Origin: Acidimicrobiales bacterium
GTDB taxonomy: Bacteria > Actinomycetota > Acidimicrobiia > Acidimicrobiales > SZUA-35
Length of the DNA: 64,000 nucleotides
Direction of reading: 5' to 3'
NCBI GenBank assembly: GCA_028285495.1
Contig: JANQPB010000027.1
Coordinates: 148,239 to 212,238, forward strand
Part shown: positions 9,388 to 17,211 of the stretch, in pieces
How positions within the stretch are numbered: the first letter of the stretch is position 1
How the letters are laid out: each line of letters starts with the position of its first letter
Notes under the pieces: model-generated
Told to the model about the DNA's origin: nothing
The model's input: only the letters and a program-made list of their open reading frames with translations
Databases searched by the model: none
Translations under genes and position numbers: made by a program

Positions 9388-10998
9388 TCACATCCAGGGC
9401 CGGTGGTCGCTCTCCACCCGGAACAGGGCCAGGTCGCGGGCCGCTTCGGCCTCGGCCAGCGGGATCAGGGGAACGGCCAGGTGGCCATCGGCGGTGTTGA
9501 AGCGGACGGTGGCGAGGCCCCGCCGGCGCTCGAAGAAGCTCTGGCGGACCTGCACGGTCTGGGCCTTCAGCAGCGGCACCTCCCCGGTGACCCGGTTGAC
9601 CAGCTCGAGCCGCTCGGACGCCAGGTCCCTGGTCAGGCCCCAGCGCCGCAGCCGCCACTGTCGCCTCGCCGTCAGCCACCGCAGCGGGACGGCCAGCAGC
9701 ACGAGCAGGCCCCACCACCCGAGGGTGGCGACGACGATCACCGTCACCGGTAGCAGGAACAGTGCCTGGTTGCGGACGGCCAGGAAGATGAAGGCCGGCG
9801 AGATGCGCCGATCGAGCACGATGTCGGGCACGGCGCCGGCGCCGCCTTCCGGTCGGCCGTCGAGCCCGGCGCGGGGGTCGCCGTTGAGGTCGCCGGCGGC
9901 CCGGACCGCCGGGGCGGCCTCCAGGGATCCGGCGAGCACGAGCTGGCGGATGTCGGCGCACTCCACCGGCGTGGCGCCGGGGACGACGAGGTCGCCCTGG
10001 CCGATCGTCGGCAGCGACAGGCGACCGAAGCCGAAGGCCCGCTGCATCGGCGTCTCCTCGACCCGGACGGCCTGGACCCGGCTGAGCGTCGATGCCCGAC
10101 TCGTCCGGCTGAACAGCCCGGCGGTCCGCCGGAGCCCGGTCGAGGTCCGCAGCAGCCGCAGCTCCCAGTCGGTCACGAGCTGACGGACGACCTGCAGGGC
10201 GATGCCGAGCAGGGCGCCGATCACCAGTCCGGCGACCACGAAGCCGACGATGGCAACCGCCTGGTCACGGCCGACCTCGTTCGGGACGTTGTCCTCGATC
10301 AGCGACTCACCGTCGATGTCGACCGGGAGCAGCTCCCCGATCTCGCCGGCGAAGGCGATCAGCGGCGCCAGTGCAGCCAGGCCGGCCCACGGCCACCGGG
10401 CCACCCCGATCCTGACCAGCTCGATCGGTGTCCTGGCCACGAGGGTCTCCTCGGGCTCGGCGGCCGCCGCCGTCACGCCGGCGCCGAAGGCCGAGCTCCC
10501 CTCGGCGGTGCGGGTCGCATCCCCCGTCGTCGCCCCCGCGGCCAGCCGCTGGAGGGCCTCGGCCCGCCGCCGGTCGACGGCGTCGATCTCGAGCTCGGCC
10601 TCGGAGCTGCCGGCGGTGTCGACCGAGACCGACACCAGTCCGATGACCCGATGGAGGAGCCGTTGGTCGATGGAGACGCTCTGGACCCGGTCGAGGGGGA
10701 TCGTGAGCCGCTCCTGGGCCACGACGCCCTTCGACACGAGCAGCTCGTCGCCCTCGACGGTGAAGACGAAGCGCCACCAGGCGAGGATCGTGAACACGAG
10801 CCCGACGACGGCGGCGAGGACCCCGATGCCGAGCAGGCCGCCCGAGAGCCGACCGCTGCCGATGACGACGAGGGCGACGACGATGTTGACCGCACCGAGG
10901 TTCCTCAGGAACCGCAGGGCGATGAAGATCACCGCCACCGGCGACTGACGGGTCGGGGTGGCGAGGAGCTGGCGGTCGTCGGTCGGGACGACGTTCAC
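9388..10998 (-). CDS. Membrane protein with multiple bacterial PH (bPH2) domains, YdbT-like
   Basis: About 536 residues. It resembles Bacillus YdbT: pairs of hydrophobic helices (VNIVVALVVIGSGRLSGGLLGIG; FLLPVTVIVVATLGWWGLLV) alternate with bPH2 domains showing LTIPLDRVQSVSIDQRLLHRV, RASTLSRVQAVRVEETPMQR and LKAQTVQVRQSFFERR, so about three PH repeats. Function in the family is unclear; YdbST has been linked to resistance to antimicrobial peptides. The start is the GTG at 10998, which overlaps the stop of the upstream PH gene by 4 nt (GTGA), so they are translationally coupled. The 1407-aa track ORF is an over-extension. Confidence 0.83.
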   Translation of the reverse strand: MNVVPTDDRQLLATPTRQSPVAVIFIALRFLRNLGAVNIVVALVVIGSGRLSGGLLGIGVLAAVVGLVFTILAWWRFVFTVEGDELLVSKGVVAQERLTIPLDRVQSVSIDQRLLHRVIGLVSVSVDTAGSSEAELEIDAVDRRRAEALQRLAAGATTGDATRTAEGSSAFGAGVTAAAAEPEETLVARTPIELVRIGVARWPWAGLAALAPLIAFAGEIGELLPVDIDGESLIEDNVPNEVGRDQAVAIVGFVVAGLVIGALLGIALQVVRQLVTDWELRLLRTSTGLRRTAGLFSRTSRASTLSRVQAVRVEETPMQRAFGFGRLSLPTIGQGDLVVPGATPVECADIRQLVLAGSLEAAPAVRAAGDLNGDPRAGLDGRPEGGAGAVPDIVLDRRISPAFIFLAVRNQALFLLPVTVIVVATLGWWGLLVLLAVPLRWLTARRQWRLRRWGLTRDLASERLELVNRVTGEVPLLKAQTVQVRQSFFERRRGLATVRFNTADGHLAVPLIPLAEAEAARDLALFRVESDHRPWM

Positions 10999-11837
10999 CT
11001 GGTGCCGTCGGTCGGGTCGGGAGGATCGACGGGGTGTCCGGTGGCCGGCGATGGCGGGTCGACCGGCAGCGGCTCGTCGACCGACGGCGGCGGGGCGTCC
11101 ACGGGAGGCGGCGACGCGACCGGCGGCGCGTTGGTCGGGGGCGGTGGGGCCATGACCGGCTGGCCGACCGGCGGTGGTGCGGTGGCGACGGGCTGACCGG
11201 TCGGTGGCGCCGGGGGCGGCGTCGACGGCCCCGCGCCCGCCTCGGTCGACGAGCCGCCGGCCGGGGCCCCGATCGGTGCCTGCTCCCCCAGCTCGTCGTC
11301 GGCGACGGCGGCGGCCCGATCGGCCACCAGGGCCTTGAGCCGGAGCGCCGTCTCGTGGCTCATGCCGGGAACGGTGAGCCCGCCACTGCCGGCGGTCCGC
11401 ATCTGCAGGGTGGCCAGCCCGTAGGCCCGGGCCAGCGGGCCACGGTCGATGCTGACGTGCTGGATCCGGGCGAAGGGCACGGTCACCACCGATCGGCTGA
11501 TGACGCCGGACCGGAACGAGAAGTCCTGGTCCCGGACGAGGTAGCCGAGCCGGCTGACCTCGAGCGCCTGCAGCCAGGCGATGAGCCCGATCAGGACCAG
11601 CAGCCCGGCGGCGGCCACGGCCGGGACCCATCGGGGCATCGGCGACGAGTCGGGCACGGTCAGCGTGATCACGGCGGCGACGACGATCACGATGGCGGCT
11701 GCGACGGCGCTCCCGGTCAGGCGGATCCGCAGGAACCGAGGGTCGAGCGGCTCGAACCGGTCGTCGGGCAACCGCGGGAGCCCGGCCACGTCGATCGGTT
11801 CGTTGACGAAGGGTTCGTCGGTTGCGGCCGGCTGCAT
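10995..11837 (-). CDS. Membrane protein with one bPH2 domain and proline-rich tail, YdbS-like
   Basis: 280 residues from the ATG at 11837, which has a GGAGG ribosome site. Two transmembrane helices (about 35-85) are followed by a bPH2 domain (LGYLVRDQDFSFRSGVISRS, PFARIQHVSIDRGPLARAYG), matching YdbS. The last 95 residues are an unusual Pro-rich, low-complexity tail (repeats such as PPPVGQPVMAPPPP) that standard YdbS lacks. It may bind SH3-like or WW-like partners or simply be a linker. First gene of a two-gene operon with the YdbT-like gene. Confidence 0.8.
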   Translation of the reverse strand: MQPAATDEPFVNEPIDVAGLPRLPDDRFEPLDPRFLRIRLTGSAVAAAIVIVVAAVITLTVPDSSPMPRWVPAVAAAGLLVLIGLIAWLQALEVSRLGYLVRDQDFSFRSGVISRSVVTVPFARIQHVSIDRGPLARAYGLATLQMRTAGSGGLTVPGMSHETALRLKALVADRAAAVADDELGEQAPIGAPAGGSSTEAGAGPSTPPPAPPTGQPVATAPPPVGQPVMAPPPPTNAPPVASPPPVDAPPPSVDEPLPVDPPSPATGHPVDPPDPTDGTR

Positions 11838-11937
11838 CTCGGCACCTCCAGACCCCAGTCTGCCCACGTCCGGCGCGTGTTGCCCCAACCGGCCGGTGTC
11901 GGGCCGGTCCGGGGTCGCTGTCGGAGGCGGTCGACCC

Positions 11938-11943
11938 CAGACT
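11938..11943 (+). promoter_or_regulatory. Leaderless -10-like hexamer in a CCCCAG-A-CTGGGG palindrome
   Basis: CAGACT sits 6 nt before the ATG of the HAD gene and is embedded in the 13-bp palindrome at 11935-11947. A related GACCCCAGTCTG motif lies about 90 bp upstream near the divergent PH operon start, so a shared operator is possible. Confidence 0.3.
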
Positions 11944-11949
11944 GGGGCC

Positions 11950-12681
11950 ATGGACGTTCCCCAAGCGGATGCAACGACGAGGTTCGATCCGGCCGCCGTG
12001 GCCGCCGTGGTGTTCGACATCGGCGGCGTGTTCACGTACCCCGACTACGTACCGGTCGAGCGCCGTCTCGGCGACCTCGGCGTGGCCGCCCCCGACGACG
12101 TCAGCGCCTACCGGCGGGCCCACCACGCCGGGGTCTTCGCCCTCACCGCCGCCGAGCGACCGACCCGCGAGCACCATCCCGACTTCTGGGAGGTCTACGA
12201 CGCCGCCTACGCCGCGACCCTGGGCGTGGCCGCCGCCGCCGTCGACGACTTCCGGGTCGCGATCCGCAACACCTGGAGCTGGGTCCACGACGACAACGTG
12301 GCCTCGTTCCACGGCCTGGCCGAGGCCGACCTGCCGCTTGCCATCGTCTCCAACAACGACGGCACCGCACCGCAGCAGATGCAGGACTTCGGCGTGTGCC
12401 AGGTCGGGACCGGCCCCCTGCCGTCGGTGGCCGCCATCGTGGACTCGACGATCGAGGGGGTGGCCAAGCCCGACCCGGCGATCTTCCGGCCGGCCCTCGA
12501 TGCGCTGGCGATCGAGCCGGAGCGGGTGCTGTACGTCGGCGACACGGTGCACGCCGACGTACGGGGGGCGACGGCGGCGGGCATGCAGGTCATCCAGCTC
12601 GACCCGTTCGACCACCACCGGGGCTTCGATCACGCCCGCTGCCGGGATCTGGCCGAGCTGCGGACCCTGCTGGGGCGCTGA
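11950..12681 (+). CDS. HAD-family hydrolase
   Basis: 243 residues with the four HAD motifs: I, AVVFDIGGVFT (Asp nucleophile, in the DxGG variant seen in YihX-like phosphatases); II, AIVSNND; III, the conserved Lys in VAKPDPAIF; IV, VLYVGDTVHADVRGA. The helical cap between motifs I and II suggests a small-molecule phosphatase or dehalogenase-like enzyme. The substrate is unknown. The track ORF begins too early; the ATG at 11950 follows a -10-like hexamer. It stands alone between the divergent PH operon and the downstream sigma-like gene. Confidence 0.85.
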   Translation: MDVPQADATTRFDPAAVAAVVFDIGGVFTYPDYVPVERRLGDLGVAAPDDVSAYRRAHHAGVFALTAAERPTREHHPDFWEVYDAAYAATLGVAAAAVDDFRVAIRNTWSWVHDDNVASFHGLAEADLPLAIVSNNDGTAPQQMQDFGVCQVGTGPLPSVAAIVDSTIEGVAKPDPAIFRPALDALAIEPERVLYVGDTVHADVRGATAAGMQVIQLDPFDHHRGFDHARCRDLAELRTLLGR

Positions 12682-12723
12682 GGCGCCGAGGCGCCGGCCG
12701 CCGACGGCGAAACGTGCATCCAA

Positions 12724-12758
12724 CCGTGAACCGAACCGTTGATCGGGCCGTGAACCGA
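12724..12758. repeat. Direct repeats CCGTGAACCGA upstream of the sigma-like gene
   Basis: CCGTGAACCGA occurs at 12724-12734 and 12748-12758, 24 bp apart, with extra AACCG copies between. The block ends 17 bp before the ATG at 12776, so it could be an operator for the downstream gene. Confidence 0.45.
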
Positions 12759-12775
12759 TCGGGTCGACTGGATCC

Positions 12776-13525
12776 ATGGGTGATCTGGTCGACGTCGACG
12801 AGTGGTGCCGCTGGCTGGCCAGCCGGCGCGGACGGCGGACGTTGGAGCGGTGGGCCGCCGAGCATCCGGTCCTGGGCCAGCGTCCGCCGTTCGGCGACGT
12901 GCGGGCGGGCGGGCTCGGCGAGGTCCGCTGGTCGCCGCTGGTCGACCGTCGCCAGGCCGCGCTCGTCGCCCTGACCCAGCGCGGCGACGGCCGTGCCGCC
13001 ATCACGCTGCTGGTGCAGCTCCGCCCCGGCCTCGGTCGCCTGGTCCGGTTGGAGCAGCGGCGGTGGGGGATCGGCCGGGCCGAGGCGGTCGACGAGGTCC
13101 GATCTGCGTTCTTCGAGACGGTGTGCGTGCACCCGCTCCACCACCGGCCCGATCGGATCGCGGCCAACCTGGTGCTCGACACCCGCCAACGACTGCGCCG
13201 CAGTGCGTGCGGCAGCCGGCGCCCGCCGCCGACCCGACGCCCGTTCGCCGGCGAGGCCACGGGCCGGCCTCCGCCGCCCGGCTCGGCGGCGCTCCCCTCG
13301 ATCGATCTCCTCGACGCCGTCGGCCGCGTGGTCCGGGCCCTGCCCGGCTCGGCGCACTCCCGGGCCGTCACGGCCACGGCTGCGTACCGGGCATGGGTGC
13401 TCGACCAGTCACACGGCGCCATCGCCGACGACCTCGGCCTCGATCGGGCGGCCGTTCGCCAGCGTCTGCATCGGCTCCGATCCGCCGTTCGCCACCAGTG
13501 GCACGACCACGACGAGGCGGCGTGA
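12776..13525 (+). CDS. Sigma-70-like / HTH protein of unknown role
   Basis: 249 residues. Residues about 75-145 (ALVALTQRGDGRAAITLLVQ through RPDRIAANLVLDTRQRL) look like a diverged sigma-70 region 2. Residues about 195-240 carry a region-4-like HTH (AIADDLGLDRAAVRQRLHRL). A Pro/Arg-rich linker joins them. I know similar orphan proteins from actinobacterial genomes annotated as hypothetical or sigma factor-like, but the region 2 promoter-melting motif is weak, so genuine sigma activity is uncertain. It has no anti-sigma partner, carries direct repeats upstream, and converges on the FtsX gene across a strong terminator. Confidence 0.6.
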   Translation: MGDLVDVDEWCRWLASRRGRRTLERWAAEHPVLGQRPPFGDVRAGGLGEVRWSPLVDRRQAALVALTQRGDGRAAITLLVQLRPGLGRLVRLEQRRWGIGRAEAVDEVRSAFFETVCVHPLHHRPDRIAANLVLDTRQRLRRSACGSRRPPPTRRPFAGEATGRPPPPGSAALPSIDLLDAVGRVVRALPGSAHSRAVTATAAYRAWVLDQSHGAIADDLGLDRAAVRQRLHRLRSAVRHQWHDHDEAA

Positions 13526-13588
13526 CCACCGGGTGCCCGCCAGGCGCCACGTTGGCATCGAGGCGATCGGCGGCGACGGGGACGCGCC

Positions 13589-13619
13589 GAGGCGCCGTGT
13601 CCAGCGGACACGGCGCCTC
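13589..13619. terminator. Perfect 14-bp hairpin, bidirectional terminator
   Basis: GAGGCGCCGTGTCC is followed by an AGC loop and its exact complement. It lies between the convergent sigma-like gene and the ABC permease gene. Confidence 0.8.
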
Positions 13620-13650
13620 ACCACCGGGCCAGGGCCGGAGCCCGGGTCGG

Positions 13651-16173
13651 TCAGCTGGCGATGGCGTCGAGCACCTTCAGCCGCCCGGCCCGCCTGGCCG
13701 GGCCCCAGGCCGCAACCAGGCCGGCCAGCCCTGCGATCGCGACCAGGATCGCGATCCGGGTGACGGGGATGGCCAGGGTGTCGGTGACCGTGGCCGGCAG
13801 GGCCGCAACCGCCGCCCAACCGAACAGCACGCCGACGGCCACGCCGAGGGCGGCACCGAACACGGCGACCAGGGCCGCCTCCAGGCGGATCATCCGCCGG
13901 AGCTGACGTCGGGTCATGCCGACCGCCCGCAGCAGGCCGAGCTCTCGCGTCCGCTCGAAGACCGAGAGGGCCAGGGTGTTGGCGATGCCGATGAGGGCGA
14001 TGACGACCGCCAGCACCACCATCACGTTGACCGCGGCCAGGGCCTGGTCGATCTGGCCCTCGATCGAGTCGACGAAGGCGTTCGTCGTCGACAGGTCCAT
14101 GCCGGGGAACTCCTCGGCGATCGGAGCGAAGACGGCGTCGGCCTGGCCCTCGGTGGTGCCATCGGTCAGGTTCATGGCCAGCCAGTCGTCGCCGGTGCTG
14201 GCCCCGACCGCGGCGAAGGTCGACAGGTCGACGAGGTAGTACTCCTCGATGACGGTGTTGTCCTCGAAGATGCCGATCACGGTCATGTCCCGGCTGGCGC
14301 CGCTCTCGAACGTCATCGGGATCGTGTCGCCGACGTCGATGCCGAGGGCGTCGGCCTCCTCGTTGGCCACGAGCACGGCGTCGGTCACCGTCGGGTCGGT
14401 GGCCACACCGGACGACACACCGATGTCGAACAGGACCTCGGTGGCAGCCAGATCGGAGCCCATCAGGGTCTGCTCGACGCCGTCGATGATGGCCCGGTCG
14501 TACCGGAAGCGGGTCAGGGTGTCGACCACGCCGGACTCGGTGAACCGCTCCGCCACCTCGGGCGGGAAGGTGGAGGCGTTCTCGATGGCCAGGTAGTCGG
14601 CCCGAACCGAGCTCTCCAGGGTCGAGCGGAACTGGGCCTTGACCGATTCGCCGACCGTCAGCGTCATCGCCACGACGGCCAGGCCGATCATGAGCGCCGC
14701 CGCGGTGGTGGCGGTCCGCTGCGGGTTGCGCCCGGCGTTCTGCTGGGCCAGGTGGCCAGAGGCGCCGAGCGCACGGCGAAGCGGCCAGCCGAGGGCCCGG
14801 GTGACCGGGACGGCGACCAGCGGGCTCAGCATGGTCACGCCGACGAACACGCCGATCGCACCGGCGGCGAGCAGCAGGATGATCGAGGTCGTGGTCGAGG
14901 CGACGAACAGCCCGACCGACCCGGCGGCGACGCCGGCTGCGGCCAGGAGGCCGCCGAGCGCCATCCGCAGGCGGGTGCTGGCCGATCCGGCGGCGGCGCC
15001 GTCACGGAGGGCGGCGACCGGGGGAACCCGAGAAGCCTTGCGGGCCGGGCCGATGGCCGAGAGCAGGGTGACGACGATGCCGATCCCGCAGGCGGCGACG
15101 ATCGTGCGGGTCGACAGGACCAGCGGCGAGTCGGGCAGGTCGGCGCCGATGAGGCCGAACAGGCCACGCAGGCCATAGGTCAGACCGAGACCGACCACGA
15201 TGCCGACGGCGGAGGCGACGACCCCGATGACGGCGGCCTCGCCGAGCACCGAGCGGCGGATCTGGGCCGGGTCGGCACCGACGGTCCGCATGAGCGCCAG
15301 CTCACGGGTCCGCTGCCCGAGCACGATCGAGAACGTGTTGTAGATGATGAAGATCGAGACGAACAGCGACACGCCGGCGAAGCCGAGCAGGATGTTGCCG
15401 AGGATGTTGATGCCCTGGTCGAACTCGGCCCGCTGCTCGGACTCGAGCGTGGCCTGGTCGACCACCTCGGTGCCGTCGACGAGCCCGGCCATCGTCACCT
15501 CGACCGTGCCCCGGTCGAACCCGGGCTCGACGGCGACGGCGATCGAGTCGTAGCCGTCCTGGCCGAGCAGGCCCTGCAGGGTGCTGGTCTCGAGGTGCAT
15601 CAGCGTGGCCCCGAGCGTGTCGTTGTCGGCCCCGAACCTGGTGAGGCCGGTCAGCTCCAGCCGGGTCGTGCCCGTCGGGGTGATGACGTCGTAGCTCTCG
15701 CCGAGGGCGAAGCCGTGCGTGGCGGCGGCGTCGAGGTCCATCGTGAACTCGCCGGCGGCCACCGGCGGCTCACCCTCGACGAGCGTCATCATCGACAGGC
15801 GGGGGTCGTCGATCCAGCCGAACGCCAGCTGGGGAGGGCCGTTGATCGAGATCGTCTCGCCGTTGGCGTTGACCGGTCGGATGGTCATCTCGGCCTCGAC
15901 GAAACCGGCGGCGGCGTCAACGCCGTCGATGGCACGGACGTCGTCGAGCGTCGAGGTCGGCAGCGTGTCGGCCTCCCCGAACCCGCCGACCGGGCGCAGC
16001 TCGAGGTCGGTGCCGGCGGTGATGTCCTCGGACAGGTCGCCGAAGCTGGAGCGGAGCCCGTCGGTCAGCACGAGGGCCGACACCACGAAGGCGACCGCCA
16101 GGACGACGGCGAAGGTGGTCAGGGCCAACCGGATGCGGTTGGCGGCGAGGTTCTTGATGGTCAAGCGGAGCAT
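13651..16173 (-). CDS. ABC transporter permease, FtsX/MacB type
   Basis: 840 residues with the double-FtsX architecture. An N-terminal helix (AANRIRLALTTFAVVLAVAFV) is followed by a large extracytoplasmic MacB-PCD region. The first FtsX core has FVSIFIIYNTFSIVLGQRTR; further helices and a second extracytoplasmic domain follow; the C-terminal FtsX core has VVLAVVIALIGIANTLALSV. Together with the ATPase it forms a mechanotransmitting exporter for peptides, lipids or lipoproteins. It lies 30 bp downstream of the ATPase gene, so the two form an operon. Such pairs often answer cell-envelope stress, but no sensor kinase is adjacent. Confidence 0.9.
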   Translation of the reverse strand: MLRLTIKNLAANRIRLALTTFAVVLAVAFVVSALVLTDGLRSSFGDLSEDITAGTDLELRPVGGFGEADTLPTSTLDDVRAIDGVDAAAGFVEAEMTIRPVNANGETISINGPPQLAFGWIDDPRLSMMTLVEGEPPVAAGEFTMDLDAAATHGFALGESYDVITPTGTTRLELTGLTRFGADNDTLGATLMHLETSTLQGLLGQDGYDSIAVAVEPGFDRGTVEVTMAGLVDGTEVVDQATLESEQRAEFDQGINILGNILLGFAGVSLFVSIFIIYNTFSIVLGQRTRELALMRTVGADPAQIRRSVLGEAAVIGVVASAVGIVVGLGLTYGLRGLFGLIGADLPDSPLVLSTRTIVAACGIGIVVTLLSAIGPARKASRVPPVAALRDGAAAGSASTRLRMALGGLLAAAGVAAGSVGLFVASTTTSIILLLAAGAIGVFVGVTMLSPLVAVPVTRALGWPLRRALGASGHLAQQNAGRNPQRTATTAAALMIGLAVVAMTLTVGESVKAQFRSTLESSVRADYLAIENASTFPPEVAERFTESGVVDTLTRFRYDRAIIDGVEQTLMGSDLAATEVLFDIGVSSGVATDPTVTDAVLVANEEADALGIDVGDTIPMTFESGASRDMTVIGIFEDNTVIEEYYLVDLSTFAAVGASTGDDWLAMNLTDGTTEGQADAVFAPIAEEFPGMDLSTTNAFVDSIEGQIDQALAAVNVMVVLAVVIALIGIANTLALSVFERTRELGLLRAVGMTRRQLRRMIRLEAALVAVFGAALGVAVGVLFGWAAVAALPATVTDTLAIPVTRIAILVAIAGLAGLVAAWGPARRAGRLKVLDAIAS

Positions 16174-16203
16174 TGGTCGGAGTCCTTCCCCTCGAAGTTC
16201 CGC

Positions 16204-16995
16204 TCAGTCGCCCAGACCGCGCATGCGGTCGAGCACCGAGTCGGCGGTCGGGTCGTGCAGCTCGGAGACGATGCGGCCGTCGGCCAGGAAGACCACACGA
16301 TCGGCGTAGGAGGCGGCGACGGGGTCGTGGGTGACCATGACGATGGTCTGGCCGAGCTCGGCGACGGCCCACTGCATGAAGCTGAGGATCTCACCCCCGG
16401 TGCGGGAGTCGAGGTTGCCGGTCGGCTCGTCGGCGAAGATGATCGCCGGGCGGCTGGCCAGGGCCCTGGCCACGGCGACCCGCTGCTGCTGGCCACCCGA
16501 GAGCTCGCTCGGACGGTGGCCGAGGCGGTCGCCGAGGCCGACGGTGTCGACCACGTGGGTCAGCCACTCGCGGTCGGGACGGGTGCCGGCCAGGTCCATC
16601 GGGAGGGTGATGTTCTCGATGGCGCTGAGGGTCGGGATCAGGTTGAAGGCCTGGAAGACGAAGCCGATCCGCTCCCGGCGGAGCCGGGTCAGCTGCTTCT
16701 CGTCGAGGTCGGACAGGTCGGTGTCGCCGATGACGGCCCGACCGCTGGTGAGGCGGTCGAGGCCGGCCAGGCACTGCATCAGCGTCGACTTGCCCGAGCC
16801 CGACGGGCCCATGATCGCGGTCATGCGGCCGGTCTCGAAGGCGACGTCGACCGAGGCCAGGGCGGTGACCTCGGTGTCGCCGGTTCCGTAGACCTTGGTG
16901 GCGCCGATCGCCGCTGCGGCGGCCGAGCCAACCCGGCGGCCGGCATCGATCGGGGCGGCCGTCGTGCCGGTGGAGGAGTCGAAGGTCATGGTCAT
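16204..16995 (-). CDS. ABC transporter ATPase, LolD/MacB type
   Basis: 263 residues. Walker A is GPSGSGKST, the signature is LSGGQQQR, Walker B is AIIFADEPTG, and the H-loop is MVTHDP. The motif EPTGNLDSRTG is typical of the LolD/MacB/FtsE branch. The N-terminal 30 residues are Ala/Gly-rich and non-conserved. It energises the FtsX-type permease encoded 30 bp downstream. The ATG at 16995 has a weak GAAAGAGA ribosome site. A 14-bp palindrome about 60 bp upstream is a candidate operator. Confidence 0.93.
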   Translation of the reverse strand: MTMTFDSSTGTTAAPIDAGRRVGSAAAAAIGATKVYGTGDTEVTALASVDVAFETGRMTAIMGPSGSGKSTLMQCLAGLDRLTSGRAVIGDTDLSDLDEKQLTRLRRERIGFVFQAFNLIPTLSAIENITLPMDLAGTRPDREWLTHVVDTVGLGDRLGHRPSELSGGQQQRVAVARALASRPAIIFADEPTGNLDSRTGGEILSFMQWAVAELGQTIVMVTHDPVAASYADRVVFLADGRIVSELHDPTADSVLDRMRGLGD

Positions 16996-17053
16996 CGTGG
17001 TCTCTTTCGGATCGTTTTCGCGTATGTCGACGACGCTAAGACCAGTGGTTTCG

Positions 17054-17067
17054 GCCCGATATCGGGC
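17054..17067. promoter_or_regulatory. 14-bp palindrome GCCCGATATCGGGC upstream of the ABC operon
   Basis: A perfect palindrome in the 216-bp gap between the chemoreceptor stop and the ABC ATPase start, 59 bp before the ATPase ATG. Symmetric sites of this length are typical TetR- or MarR-type operators. The regulator is not in the window. Confidence 0.4.
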
Positions 17068-17093
17068 GTCCTCCTGATCGGACCCCGGAACCC

Positions 17094-17108
17094 GACCCCG
17101 ACGGGGTC
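17094..17108. terminator. GC hairpin after the chemoreceptor gene
   Basis: GACCCC-GAC-GGGGTC lies about 100 bp beyond the chemoreceptor stop, in its direction of transcription and before the ABC promoter region. Confidence 0.35.
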
Positions 17109-17211
17109 AGGGTGCACGCCGGCCCTACTCAGGGTCGATCTCGGGGTTGCCCCTCAGGGTCGCCCCGGGCGGGCCGTGGCCCGATCGCAGCGCGGCGGTG
17201 CGGTGCGAGGG

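Noticed and set aside
9388-13611. 1407-aa minus-strand ORF as one protein
   Set aside because: Only the C-terminal 536 residues show bPH2/membrane features; the rest is antisense to the HAD and sigma-like genes or a shifted frame of the upstream PH gene.
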